From NCBI GenBank assembly GCA_021292165.1, contig CM037883.1, positions 7,914,934-7,978,933 on the forward strand: DNA of 64,000 bases, in the 5' to 3' direction. The notes under the pieces were generated by a model. It had not been told where the DNA came from, made no database searches, and worked only from the letters and a program-made list of their open reading frames with translations. This DNA is from Shinisaurus crocodilurus. Its lineage: Eukaryota > Chordata > Lepidosauria > Squamata > Shinisauridae. The position numbers were made by a program, and so were the translations under genes. Position 1 is the first letter of the stretch, and the number at the start of each line of letters is the position of its first letter. Positions 39,893-49,115 of this stretch are shown piece after piece.

Positions 39893-41768
39893 ATAGAATC
39901 ATAGAAAAGTAGAGTTGGAAGGGGCCTACAAGGCCATCGAGTCCAACCCCCTGCTCAATGCAGGAATCCAGGTCAAAGCATCTCTGACAGATGTCTGTCC
40001 AGCTGCACCTTGAATGCCTCCAGACTGGGAGAGCCCACCACCTCCCTAGGTAGTTGATTCCATTGTCTTATTGCTCTGACAGTCAGGAAATTTTTCCTGA
40101 TGTTTAGGTGGAATCTAGGTTCCTGTAACTTGAGCCCATTATTCCGTGTCCTGCAAACTGGGATGAACGAGAAGAGATCTTTGCCCTCCTCTGTGTGACA
40201 TCCCTTCAAATACTGGAAGAGTGCGATCATATCTCCCCTCAGTCTCCTCTTCTGAAGGCTAAACATGCCCAGTTCTTTCAGTCTCTCCTCATAGGGCCTT
40301 GTTTCCAGTCCCTTTATCATCCTTGTTGCCCTCCTCTGAACCCTCTCCAGTTTGTCTATCTCCTTCTTAAAGTGAGGTGCCCAGAACTGGACGCAGTACT
40401 CAAGATGAGGCCTAACCATTGCCGAGTAAAGGGGAATTATCACTTCCCGCGATTTGGAAGCTATACTTCTATTAATACAGCCCAAAATAGCATTTGCCTT
40501 CTTTGCAGCCACATCGCATTGCTGGCTCATATTCAGTTTGTGATCTACCACAATTCCAAGATCCTTCTCACTTGTAGTATTGTTGAGCCAAGTGTCCCCC
40601 ATTCTGTAACTCTGCATTTGGTTTCCTCTCCCTAGGTGCAGCACTTGGCATTTATCCCTATTAAATTTCATTCTGTTGTTTTCGGCCCAGCGCTCCAGCC
40701 TATCGAGGTCACTTTGAATCTTGTTTCTGTCTTCCAGAGTATTAGCTGTTCCACCCAACTTTGTGTCATCTGCAAATTTGATAAGCATTCCCTGTACCTC
40801 CTCATCCAAGTCATTAATAAAAATGTTGAAGAGCACCGGGCCCAGGACCGAGCCCTGTGGTACCCCGCTCGTTACCTCTCCCCAGTTTGAGAAGGAACCA
40901 TTGATAAGCACTCTTTGAGTCCGATTCTGTAGCCAATTGTGGATCCACCTGATAGTTGTTCCATCTAGCCCACTCTTAGCTAGCTTACTAATCAGGATAT
41001 CATGAGGCACTTTGTCGAAAGCTTTGCTGAAGTCCAGATATATAATGTCCACAGCATTCCCACAGTCCACAAGGGAGGTTACCCGATCAAAAAATGAGAT
41101 CAGATTAGTCTGACAGGATTTGTTCTTGACAAATCCATGCTGGCTTCTAGTAATCACTGCATTGTTTTCAAGGTGCTTGCAGACTGACTTCTTTATAATC
41201 TGCTCAAAAATCTTCCCAGGGATTGATGTCAGACTGACTGGCCTATAGTTCCCAGGTTCCTCCTTCTTGCCCTTTTTGAAGATGGGAACAACATTTGCCC
41301 TCCTCCAGTCGTCTGGCACTTCACCTGTCCTCCATGATTTCTCAAAGATAATAGACAGTGGTTCTGAGAGTTCTTCTGCCAGTTCCTTTATTACTCTAGG
41401 ATGCAGCTCATCAGGCCCTGGAGATTTAAACTCGTTCAGAGTAATCAGGTGCTCCTTGACCATTTGCCTATCAATCTCAAGCTGCAATCCTGCCCCTTCA
41501 GTCTGCACTTCAGGTTTGCCAGGGGGGTCATAGACCCTCTTTTGGGAGAAGACCGAGCCGAAGTAGGAATTGAACACTTCTGCCTTTTCTTTGTCTTCTG
41601 TTATCAATTTGCCATCCTCATTGCGTAGTTGAACCACCAGTTCTTTCTTCTGTCTTTTACTGTGCATGTATCTGAAGAAAGCTTTTTTGTTGCTTTTAGC
41701 ATTCCTCGCTAACCTTAGCTCATTTGAGTTTGAGGTTCTGCACCTCTGGTCTATGGTCATTTGCCCTG
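39893..41768 (-). pseudogene. CR1 LINE, 5'-truncated but with intact 595-codon ORF2 frame
   Basis: The minus-strand frame 41760-39973 has no stop for 595 codons. It starts after the missing endonuclease domain ('KKAFFRYMHSKRQKKE', residues 26-40). It contains the reverse transcriptase: 'SPGPDELHPRVIKELAEEL' (113-131), 'YLDFSKAFDKVPHDIL' (241-256), 'SGVPQGSVLGPVLFNIF' (298-314) and the catalytic FADD (329-332). It ends with the CR1 C-terminus and a short 3' UTR with 'ctatgattctatgaa'. CCCTGGG flanks both sides, a probable 7-bp duplication. It is a recent, 5'-truncated insertion; the first Met is not a native start. Confidence 0.92.
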
Positions 41769-42285
41769 GGATAGAATGATCTTACTCTGATGGAAGAACA
41801 AAATCTGAAGATGGGTTTTTCAGATATTCTAACTTCCTTACTTTGTGCTCCATGCATCTGCATGGAGGGCAGAGGGCATAGCAGCCTAGCTCAAGTTCTG
41901 TTCATATGACTCATGGGTCACCTGGATAGGGATGGGAAAACCAACCATTTTTGAGCTTGCCTAAATTCTCCCAAAATCACTTCAAAGCTTGCTGTGGCTC
42001 ACTCCTGGTTTTGTTTTTGACCTGTTTTTCAGCTTGTTCGAATGGGGAAAGTATGCATTTCAAACTAGAAAATTATACACTTTCCCTCCATCGAGCGAAG
42101 CATAAAAATGTATGTCTATTTTTAAATGTACATCTCAAAATGCACATTTTTAAAATTATGCATTTTTTAAAAAATGTGATCAAAAATTTGGGAATTTGTG
42201 AACATTTCTTGGGGGCAAAAAAAGCACTTCTGCTCATGTTCGGGACACAGGCTCATGATTTGCGAACAGAAATGAAATTCTTGTA

Positions 42286-42912
42286 CAGTAATACCTCGGA
42301 TTGCAAGTAACCTGGTATGCGAGCTTCTTGTAAAATGAGCAAAATTTTAGCATAAACTTAAATTTGAAAGACGAGCAAGTCTCGCAACACAAGCCACACG
42401 CTCTGCCGGCGCCTTGCTCAGCTGTCGCCTCCCACTGCTTTGCCTAAGGGCAGGGAGCTGCCGCTCACTCTGCAGGTGGTTGTTGATCCTCCACATCTCT
42501 CTCCTTCTCTCCCCCTTCTCTCTCTCTCTCTCTCTGAAATTTTCATTAGCTGCTTTGAGATACTCTGTCTAAAGGCAAAGCAAGCCGCAGGGCCGGTGCT
42601 ACCATTAGGCCAACTAGGCGGCTGCCTAGGGCGCCAGGCTAAAGGGGGGTGCCAGGAGCATAGGGCTGGAGGGAGGGAGGGCTCAAGTGGGAAGAGGGGG
42701 GCGCTAAATATCTGATCTTGCCTAGGGCACCAAACTGCCTTGCACCGACCCTGGCAAGCCGGCTCCCTGGCAGGGAGCCCAGTGGAGGCGCGGCGTGGCT
42801 CCCTGCTGAGTTTCCATTATTTCTTATGGGGAAACTCGCTTTGATATACGAGTGTTTTAAATTATGAGCATAGTTCTGGAACGAATTATGCTCATAATCT
42901 AAGGTATTACTG
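42286..42912. mobile_element. Mariner/Tigger-like MITE, long form, holding a hAT MITE
   Basis: The ends 'cagtaatacctcggattg' and 'ctaaggtattactg' are inverted with TA on both sides (42284-42285, 42913-42914). Outer arms match 15843-16092 and 57971-58216. The GC-rich middle ('gccggcgccttgctcagc') is specific to this longer subfamily. No transposase is encoded. The hAT element at 42588-42753 interrupts it. Confidence 0.75.
42588..42753. mobile_element. Short hAT MITE with perfect 8-bp target duplication, innermost layer
   Basis: The ends are 'cagggccggtgctacc' and 'ccttgcaccgaccctg'. The octamer gcaagccg flanks both sides (42580-42587, 42754-42761). It is almost the same sequence as 7488-7643. 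Inserted in the mariner-like element around it, so it is younger than that copy. Confidence 0.9.
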
Positions 42913-43017
42913 TACATCTCTACCTGTAAAGCACTGAGAATCTTGACTTGGGGATTACCATCTTGGTAAGGCTCAGGCATTTTGCTCCCTGCACCTTGGT
43001 AGCTGCTTGCAGCTGGT

Positions 43018-43165
43018 TTGGGGTGCTTCCAGATGGACGAGACACTGTGGTTGGTGCTTTTTTTTTAACACAAATGGAAGAAGACATCATCGGAGCCTTC
43101 CGTAAAATTCCATGTTCGAGGCAGGACGATTGCACAATAAAAGCCTCATCTGGAAGCACCCGGGA
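43018..43165. mobile_element. Palindromic MITE with 'gggtgcttccagatgg' ends
   Basis: 'ggggtgcttccagatggacg' pairs with 'catctggaagcacccgg', and inner arms around 'gtgctttttttttaac' and 'attgcacaataaaagcc' also pair loosely. The middle reads 'ccgtaaaattccatgttcg'. I know no superfamily for it, and no clear target duplication was found. Confidence 0.55.
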
Positions 43166-43339
43166 TCTCTGCTGTGCTACACCACCACAACAACAGATGG
43201 CCAGAGGGTGCTATTGCAGTAACCAGCCAAGCACGGATCAGCTGACCCAAAGAGTCAACAGCCCTACAAGACCCCTGGCTCTGGCCTGGCTCCACTGCCT
43301 TAAAGCAAGATTGTTGCTTAGTTGTAGTCTCAGCTGCTG

Positions 43340-43870
43340 CTAACAAGTCTCTCCTGTTTTTTCAAAGTTTCCTAGATGTAAGTGTGTCGTTTGAATGGGA
43401 GATTTGGATTCATTTTAAACACAACAGAAATGTGTTTTTTGAATTTCCCAGGTGATGCATTATTACTTTGCAGTATTTCCTTGCAAACTGTTTTAGCTTC
43501 TGCTTACAGGAAAGCCAGCAACATGGAGCTAAAGTTCAACATTTCTGGAACTCTCTCGTGAGACTAGTGCAGCATGGGGAATCATACCATTGTTGGAAAA
43601 ATTGAACCCAATTTCTGACAAACAAGAGGCATTTATTTCTGCTATCGGCAAAAGTAGCCCCGGCTGGCAAATTTACATCCCAGTTGTTATTTGGGCCAAT
43701 TCTTGGAAAGAGCCAGCAATATTTTCTCCTCTGTCTTTCATTTGAGGGTTGGCATTTCAAAGGGCTTGGAACTGCTGCCAGACAGTTTGGCAAGTCTCTA
43801 ATTGACTATTTTAGGGCAGTAAATTAGCATGGGCTTTTTTTTCCACCCCTCTCCCTCTGTGTTGTTTTTC
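43340..43870. promoter_or_regulatory. Candidate conserved noncoding block
   Basis: The DNA is repeat-free and of mixed composition, with several CpGs retained ('gctatcggcaaaag', 'gccccggctggc') and homeodomain-type AATTA sites ('ctctaattgac', 'gtaaattagc'). No transposon ends and no credible exon are present. Regulatory function is inference; a cross-species alignment is needed. Confidence 0.25.
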
Positions 43871-44600
43871 TTCTTAATTTTATCAGACGGACTGCTGCTT
43901 GGAAAAAGAAAGTGAGCCACATTCTCCTCTGTGCAAAATGGGGAAAGAAAAGTGTGTGGGGGGGAAGCCTCGGGGGGGGGGGGAATCCTACATTGAAATA
44001 TAACTTACATTGCAAAATAACAACAACAACAAATGTAGTTACACAATGCAACATACCAAATAAATGTGCAAGCACCGGGCACTGATAGATGATGCGTTCC
44101 AACTTCAATGGTGCCAGTTGCTTGGCATTAAAATATGCACCAGCTGCGAGAGTTTGGATCTCGATAAGTCAGAGTGTGCTGGAAGGCTGACAAGACCCTG
44201 CTGTGAAAACTCTCACAGGCCCCACATCTCTTCTCTGTCTCCTAGTTTCCCCACCACCACCATACATTTTGCTACCCACATTGGTGTATAATGTACAAAG
44301 TAATAAATGCAAAAAGCCCAGGAAGAGGTGTAACACAATGACAGTGACTATTGACAGGGCTTGCAAGATCATAGGATACGTTCACATAGGAGGGCTTTTT
44401 GGGGGGTGTGGGGGGGGATTCCACTTTGATGAGTTTCCCCTGCTTGTTCTTTATAAATTCCTCATTGACTTTTCACAATGAAGACTAGTAAGCTGGGAGA
44501 AGCAACACTGAGTAGACCAGGGCAGGAATTCTAAGCAGTAGCCTTCACAGATCTACAAAGAATATAGCACAGTGATTTCACCAAACATTGGATGAACCAT
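43871..44600. other. Single-copy sequence with short G and CAA runs
   Basis: G runs lie at 43957 and 43972-43983 and a CAA run near 44020. No recognised gene or element. Confidence 0.35.
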
Positions 44601-44605
44601 TAATG

Positions 44606-44741
44606 CAGGGCTCTCCAACCTTGGGTCCCCAGATGTTGCTGGCCTACATCTCCCAGAATCCCTTGCCATTAGCCATGCTGGCTGGGTATGTTGGGAGCTG
44701 TAGGCCAGCAACATCTGGGGACCCAAGGTTGGAGAGCCCTG
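44606..44741. mobile_element. Palindromic hAT MITE with perfect 8-bp duplication (hairpin family)
   Basis: 'cagggctctccaaccttggg' pairs perfectly with the right end, and 'ctggcctacatctcccag' with 'ttgggagctgtaggccag'. The octamer cattaatg lies immediately outside both ends (44598-44605, 44742-44749). It is 136 bp, the reference copy for this family in the window. Confidence 0.92.
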
Positions 44742-44749
44742 CATTAATG

Positions 44750-45048
44750 AATTTAAGAGGGGAGTCTCTAACCAATATGCTAATGGAACATCTACAGTAA
44801 AATGGCCCAAATAGGAGCTCGGTACCTAATGAAAGAGTAAAAATACAATTTGTACAGCATATCTAAGGAACGTGTGCAAGTGTATGTTATTTTGTGTGTA
44901 TTAGTCAGGAAAAAAATGTAGGTGAGTGTACTTGGTTTGGAATTTGATTAAAAGTTTGAAGGGCTTCAGCATAGGAAATCAATGGAAACCAGAGTGCCAT
45001 ACTATCTTTCTTAAAGTTCTGATTCCTTCCTTGCTGCACTTGCTAACT
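44750..45048. other. No recognised feature
   Basis: AT-rich sequence; nothing seen. Confidence 0.35.
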
Positions 45049-45292
45049 TTATTTATTTATTTATTTATTATATTTATACCCCGCCTTTTTTCCTGCAAGG
45101 AACCCAAGGCGGCTTACATAATCCTCCTCCTCTCCATTTTATCCTCACAACAACCCTGTGAGGTAGGCTAGGCTGAGAGGCAGTGACTGGCCCAAAGTCA
45201 CCCAGTGAGTTTCATGGCCAAGCGGGGACTAGAACCCAGATCTCCTGAGTCCCAGTCCAACACTCTCACCACTACACCACACTGGCTCTTAT
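45049..45292 (-). repeat. Full-length MIR-like tRNA-derived SINE, minus strand
   Basis: On the minus strand the complete order is visible: head 'agccagtgtggtgtagtgg', B box 'gggttctagtccccgc', core 'gggtgactttgggccagtc', tail 'ccgccttgggttccttgc' and a (TAAA)n end (45049-45070 on plus). Confidence 0.8.
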
Positions 45293-45324
45293 ACATAAGT
45301 CCATTCTGGAGAAGTCCTTGGAGG

Positions 45325-45645
45325 ATGCAATCCAGAGGTGGCCAGGGCTGAAGACAAAGAGGGTGAGGTCAAAAACACCCAAAATATGAAAAAGAAATCA
45401 GCATATATTCGCTTAACATTCTTATTGCCTGTAACTAAGCTTTAGCAGAGGCATTTCGACCTTTTAGAATGGGAGGGGAGACCACAGGGAAGCAGGGCAA
45501 CCACCAATTGATCAGTGGTCGGGGGAAAGGGGAAGGTGTTTGAGGGAAGGGGGAGGGGCCATCTGGGGAATCCAGAGGGTTGGGCTGGAATCAAGTAGGT
45601 CAGATTTGGCCCCCAGGCCTGGGTTTTTCCAGCCCTGCTCTACAT
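45325..45645 (-). mobile_element. hAT-like element fragment of the 14077 family
   Basis: The complement contains the family phrases: 'aggcatttcgaccttttag', 'ggggccatctggggaatcc' and 'cagatttggcccccaggcc', with an end near 'ccagccctg'. Worn; no target duplication recognised. Confidence 0.5.
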
Positions 45646-46173
45646 GCAAACCAAGTACTTTAACACTGAGTGATGGTCCCTCCCCATCGCCCTGTGGGCG
45701 CAATCTTAGGGCCACTAGGCACTGTCTAGATGGCCCATAGGAGACTTCAGAGCCTCTTGGCTTCGACCTCAGAAATCTGCTCTGAGGTCAGAGCTGAGGC
45801 TCCGAAGTTGGAGCACCCTCCCTCTGCCCTCGCAGCCGGTGCAGAAAGAATCACGCTGGCTGCGACTCCGAGGTCACAAGAGCGACCTCAGAAATGGGAG
45901 TTCTGTGGGTGTTCCGGGGGGGGCAAGGAGGTGAGGAGACAGGTGCCACCTGCATACATAGTACTCTGGCAGCCCCTTCAGCCTCCTCTCCTTGCGCTCC
46001 AGGGCAAATCGGCCGTCAAAAGTCTTTTGCTGGGTAGGAGAAGCGTGGCGGCAACCTTCACTTCCTCTCCTCTCCTCCCGCCCTCCATAGGATGCTCGTA
46101 ATCTTCCGAGTTCAGAGGGTTCTGGGCAGCCACATTCGATTGTGTTGCCTGAGCCTTTGGGCTCACAGGAACC

Positions 46174-46220
<47 letters not shown>

Positions 46221-46230
46221 CGACCTTGCA
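45646..46230. repeat. Probable MITE with 'gcaatcttaggg' end, then a (GAT)n microsatellite
   Basis: 45699-45900 contains inverted 'gacctcagaaatctgctctg/cagagctgag' type arms and the 'ctaggcactgtctag' motif shared with 12730-12745. 46174-46220 is about 15 GAT units. Frames here reading Met, Ser or Ile runs are repeat artefacts. Confidence 0.45.
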
Positions 46231-46680
46231 TTGCACTGGCAGGTGCACCAGTTCACAGTTTTGGAATTGCTGCTGCAGCAACAAAGGCTTCCGCAGGAAT
46301 TCGTTAGCATCGATGAATAAATGAAACGTGTGTTATTTCCCCCATATTGTCATAGGGGGAAAAAAATCATTTCCATAACCTCTGTCTCAACCAAAATATC
46401 TTCTTGCCTATTATTTATTCATACCCATATTCAATATTGTACACGAGGATTCGGCTTCTCCTGAGGAGGAGAGAAAAGATGAACCGTTTCCATCTGTTCT
46501 GCTGCGTCAACAAGATGTTCAGCTCTTTTATCTGCCCTTACAGGAGAATTTTTCCTTTCCCATGGGAAATTGCCCTTCCCATAAAGACAAATGAGAAGCC
46601 CTATTAAGAAGCCCAAGCTTTTTTCCTGGCATCGAACTTGAATGAGGTCTGTGTTTATCAAGTCAGAAGCATTGCTGTAA
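46231..46680. other. Single-copy sequence
   Basis: Complex, repeat-free text with CTCCTGAGGAGGAG near 46460. No splice-bounded exon seen. Confidence 0.3.
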
Positions 46681-46682
46681 AT

Positions 46683-47270
46683 CAGGGGTCCCCAACATGG
46701 TGCCGATGGCACCCCCCCCCAAAAAAATCTTTTGATCCCCCTCCAGTTTTTAAAATATATGTATATAGATTTGTATGAAATGCATACAACTTTCTAGCAA
46801 TATACATAGGCTTCAACAAAAGCAGACCAAATATCCAAATGTATCCATTTAAAGGTGGTGTATATATGCCACCCGTTCTGATATCAAAAGCATTGTAAGG
46901 TCCTCAATCCATTGCATTATACGAAGTGAGTGTTTCTCCTTCCAATGTTGTAATATCAGTCTTTCAGCTGTGTAATAATCTGTGTAATAGCCTCCTCCCC
47001 AAAAGAAGCAACTACTGGGCACTGCCAAAACATGTTTAAAAGAAGCATTCGCTGTATTGCACTTCCAGCAGTTAATCGAATTAGACAATCCCTTATGAAA
47101 GAGACAGTGCAGTGTCCAATACACACGAAACAAAAGTTTTGGCTGAATAAGACCCAGCCTGAGATCCATAGGTAGACACCAAAACAACTATCCCCTGAAT
47201 AGGCATTTTGCGGTGGTGCCCACAGCAGTTTCTCCAATGGTGCCCACATGGGTCCAAAAAGGCTGCTGTA
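46683..47270. mobile_element. hAT (Charlie-like) element interrupted by an L1 fragment
   Basis: The left piece 'caggggtccccaacatggtg' (46684-46720) and right piece 'ggtggtgcccacagcag' to 'cacatgggtcc' (47210-47257) are two halves of one element, as in 24055-24787. L1-derived DNA separates them. Confidence 0.55.
46750..47200 (-). pseudogene. L1 LINE ORF2 C-terminal fragment
   Basis: The minus-strand frame contains 'YWTLHCLFHKGLSN' and 'NCWKCNTANASFKHVL', matching the Cys/His zinc-knuckle region near the C-terminus of L1 ORF2. It is short and lacks the reverse transcriptase domain. It is the only L1-like piece I recognise here. Confidence 0.55.
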
Positions 47271-47286
47271 GAGGAACTGTAACTCA

Positions 47287-47405
47287 ATGACAGTTTTGGC
47301 CCTGCCCCTTTTGTGTTCAGCCCTGCCCCTACTGGAATGCAGCTCCCGAGAGCTTCTCTAAAATGGACTTCGACCCTCAGGGCTGTAAGAAGTTCATCCC
47401 CCCGG
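47287..47405 (+). mobile_element. hAT-like 3' end fragment (14077 family)
   Basis: 'ggccctgccccttttgtg', 'ctactggaatgcagctcc' and 'tcgaccctcagggctg' are the family's 3' phrases. The terminal bases are altered. Confidence 0.5.
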
Positions 47406-47439
47406 GCTAGATGGTCTGAGTGGTTTCTATAATATAAGT

Positions 47440-47850
47440 CAGTGGAGTTAATTAAAAAGCATTGGGGTTACAAGACTACGATCAATTGTAGTGGGAAGAG
47501 AGAAGTTAGATGGGTGACAACCATGGAGAAGGTCTTTTCGGTAGTGGCACCCCACTCAGCCTTCCCAGAGGGCTTTGCCTTGTACCATCCTTGTGGTCTT
47601 TTTAAGCACCGGGTGAAGTCTTTTCTTTTCACCTGGGCCTTTTCAACAATGCACATAGCCTGAGCCTCTCAGTTTTCAGATTGGTGTGTTTAATTATGTG
47701 CGGGGAGCCACCTATTGGGACTTGCTTTGTGGTCTTATTGTATGTTACTTTTCACTGAATGGTTTTATTTTGCATTTAGATTGTTTTTATATTTGTTTAT
47801 TGTAAGCCACCAAGAGAACTTTGTTATGGGGGCAGCATACACAGGTCACA
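47440..47850 (+). pseudogene. L2 LINE 3' end, decayed
   Basis: 'gagaaggtcttttcggtag' and 'ggtgaagtcttttcttttc' mark the last part of ORF2. The UTR ends 'aagccaccaagagaac' and 'ttgttatgggggcag'. Frames are broken. Confidence 0.55.
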
Positions 47851-47880
47851 AACCAACGAACAAATATTTTCCCCCACTTA

Positions 47881-48087
47881 AGACCATAAGAAGAGCCATG
47901 TTGGATCAGAGCAAGGGTCCATCTAGTCCAGCATTCTGTTCACACAGCAGCCAACCAGCTGCCCACAGGAAACCCACAAACAGGACATGGGTGCAACAGC
48001 ACCCTCCTGCTCATGTTCCCCAGCAACTGGTGTCCATAGGCATACTGCCTCTGATACTGGAGGTAGCATAGAGAGAGCCATCTAGAC
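47881..48087 (-). repeat. 'ggatcagaccaagggtcc' family (probable CR1/L3-clade LINE 3' end)
   Basis: 'catgttggatcagagcaagg', 'cacacagcagccaaccagc' and 'ccccagcaactggtgtcc' match 55736-55960. On the minus strand the element would end in 'cttatggtct'-type text. A hairpin MITE (48088-48223) interrupts or abuts it. Confidence 0.55.
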
Positions 48088-48223
48088 CAGTGTTCTCCAA
48101 CCTTGGGATCCCCAGATGTTTTTGGCCTACAACTCCCAGCATGCCCCAGCCAGCTACGCTGGCTGGGGCATGCTGGGAGTTGTAGGCCAAAAACATCTGG
48201 GGACCCAAGGTTGGAGAACACTA
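48088..48223. mobile_element. Palindromic hAT MITE with perfect 8-bp duplication (hairpin family)
   Basis: 'cagtgttctccaaccttggg' pairs with the right end 'ttggagaacacta'. The arms around 'caactcccagcatgcccc' are a near-perfect hairpin. The octamer atctagac flanks both sides (48080-48087, 48224-48231). Confidence 0.9.
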
Positions 48224-48329
48224 ATCTAGACACTTAGGTTGCTGCCATCACTCCGACTCAGGTGCCAGTTCACGAGCAACTGCTCGATGGATTCTTGCTT
48301 GCCAGCCTGGTTCTTGAAGGTGAAGTAGG

Positions 48330-48735
48330 GCTATGGATGTGGAAATCAGCAAAACTCAAGCTCGCCAAAGTTTTCCATATTTCATCTCAAAGTTCATTCC
48401 AACTTGAGTCCTTATCAGATTACGAGCTTTGTTCGTTTTTTCCTTTTCATATGAAAAAATCCATGCATATTTTCATGTTTATTTTTTCCAAATGTACACA
48501 TCACTTGTTGTGCACATCTTTGAAATGTATGCATTCTTCTCCCACTGATTAAAGCGTATTTGTGTGCATTTTTTCAAATGTACGCATTCTTTCATGCACA
48601 TTTTTTCAAATGTTTGCATGCTGCAGAACGCCACATTTTTGGTCTGTGAATCATACTGTAAGCTCAGAAATGTACGAACTTCTTCTGCAAACTAAAAACT
48701 AACTGAAATGAATTTCTCATACATCCCTACCGGGG
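48330..48735. repeat. AT-rich hAT-like repeat, family F
   Basis: It starts near 'agggctatggatgtgg' and ends 'tctcatacatccctacc'. The interior repeats 'atttttccaaatgtacac', 'tttttcaaatgtacgcattc' and 'tttttcaaatgtttgcatgc'. This copy preserves the site that holds a mariner-like element in the copy at 41930-42924. Confidence 0.5.
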
Positions 48736-48774
48736 TCAAGGGGCTCAGGGGGCAGTGCCCCCCACCACTTGGAT

Positions 48775-49115
48775 GCTAGGGATGTACCAAACCAGGGAAT
48801 TCTGGCTTGTTTGAGCTCAACAGATTTCCTGCCCATTTCCAATCTGATTATCGGAAGGAAGTGGGCTGAGTTGGGGGGGTTTCCGCAGACTTTCATCTCT
48901 AAGACAGGGTGCGATTTGCACATCTTTTAAAAAACTGCTAAGGAAATTTGCCCAAAATTGTCTGATTTTGCACAAATCACGATAGGTCTATGTGGTTTTT
49001 GGGTGCCGATTTGCACAAACCGGCTGATTTGGTGCAAATGTCCTTAGCAGGTTTTTGTTTTGTTTTTATGTGCAAATTGCGGCTTGTCTTAGAGAGGGAC
49101 GTCCGTGAGCTGGCT
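48775..49115. mobile_element. Large imperfect palindrome, probable MITE
   Basis: 'taagacagggtgcgatttgc' (from 48900) pairs with 'gcaaattgcggcttgtctta' (to 49092), and 'aactgctaaggaaatttgc' with 'gcaaatgtccttagcagg'. The stem is about 60-70 bases with a loop near 48960-49020. Limits and family are uncertain. Confidence 0.45.

Larger units (their letters stand above)
41930..42924. mobile_element. AT-rich hAT-like element (family F), outermost layer of a nest
   Basis: The left end 'agggatgggaaaacc' (from about 41930) and right end 'catctct' (42915-42921) are inverted relatives. The flanks acctggat and acctgtaa match at 6 of 8. The interior repeats 'aaaatgcacattttta' phrases. The sequence 'gaaattcttg' then TA is interrupted by the mariner-like element at 42286-42912. 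An uninterrupted counterpart of that junction is 'gaatttctcatacatccct' near 48712. Confidence 0.6.

Noticed and set aside
40195..41628. Plus-strand frames of 65-146 codons
   Set aside because: They are antisense shadows of the CR1 ORF2 on the minus strand.
46142..46310. Poly-Met/Ile/Ser peptides
   Set aside because: They come from a (GAT)n microsatellite.
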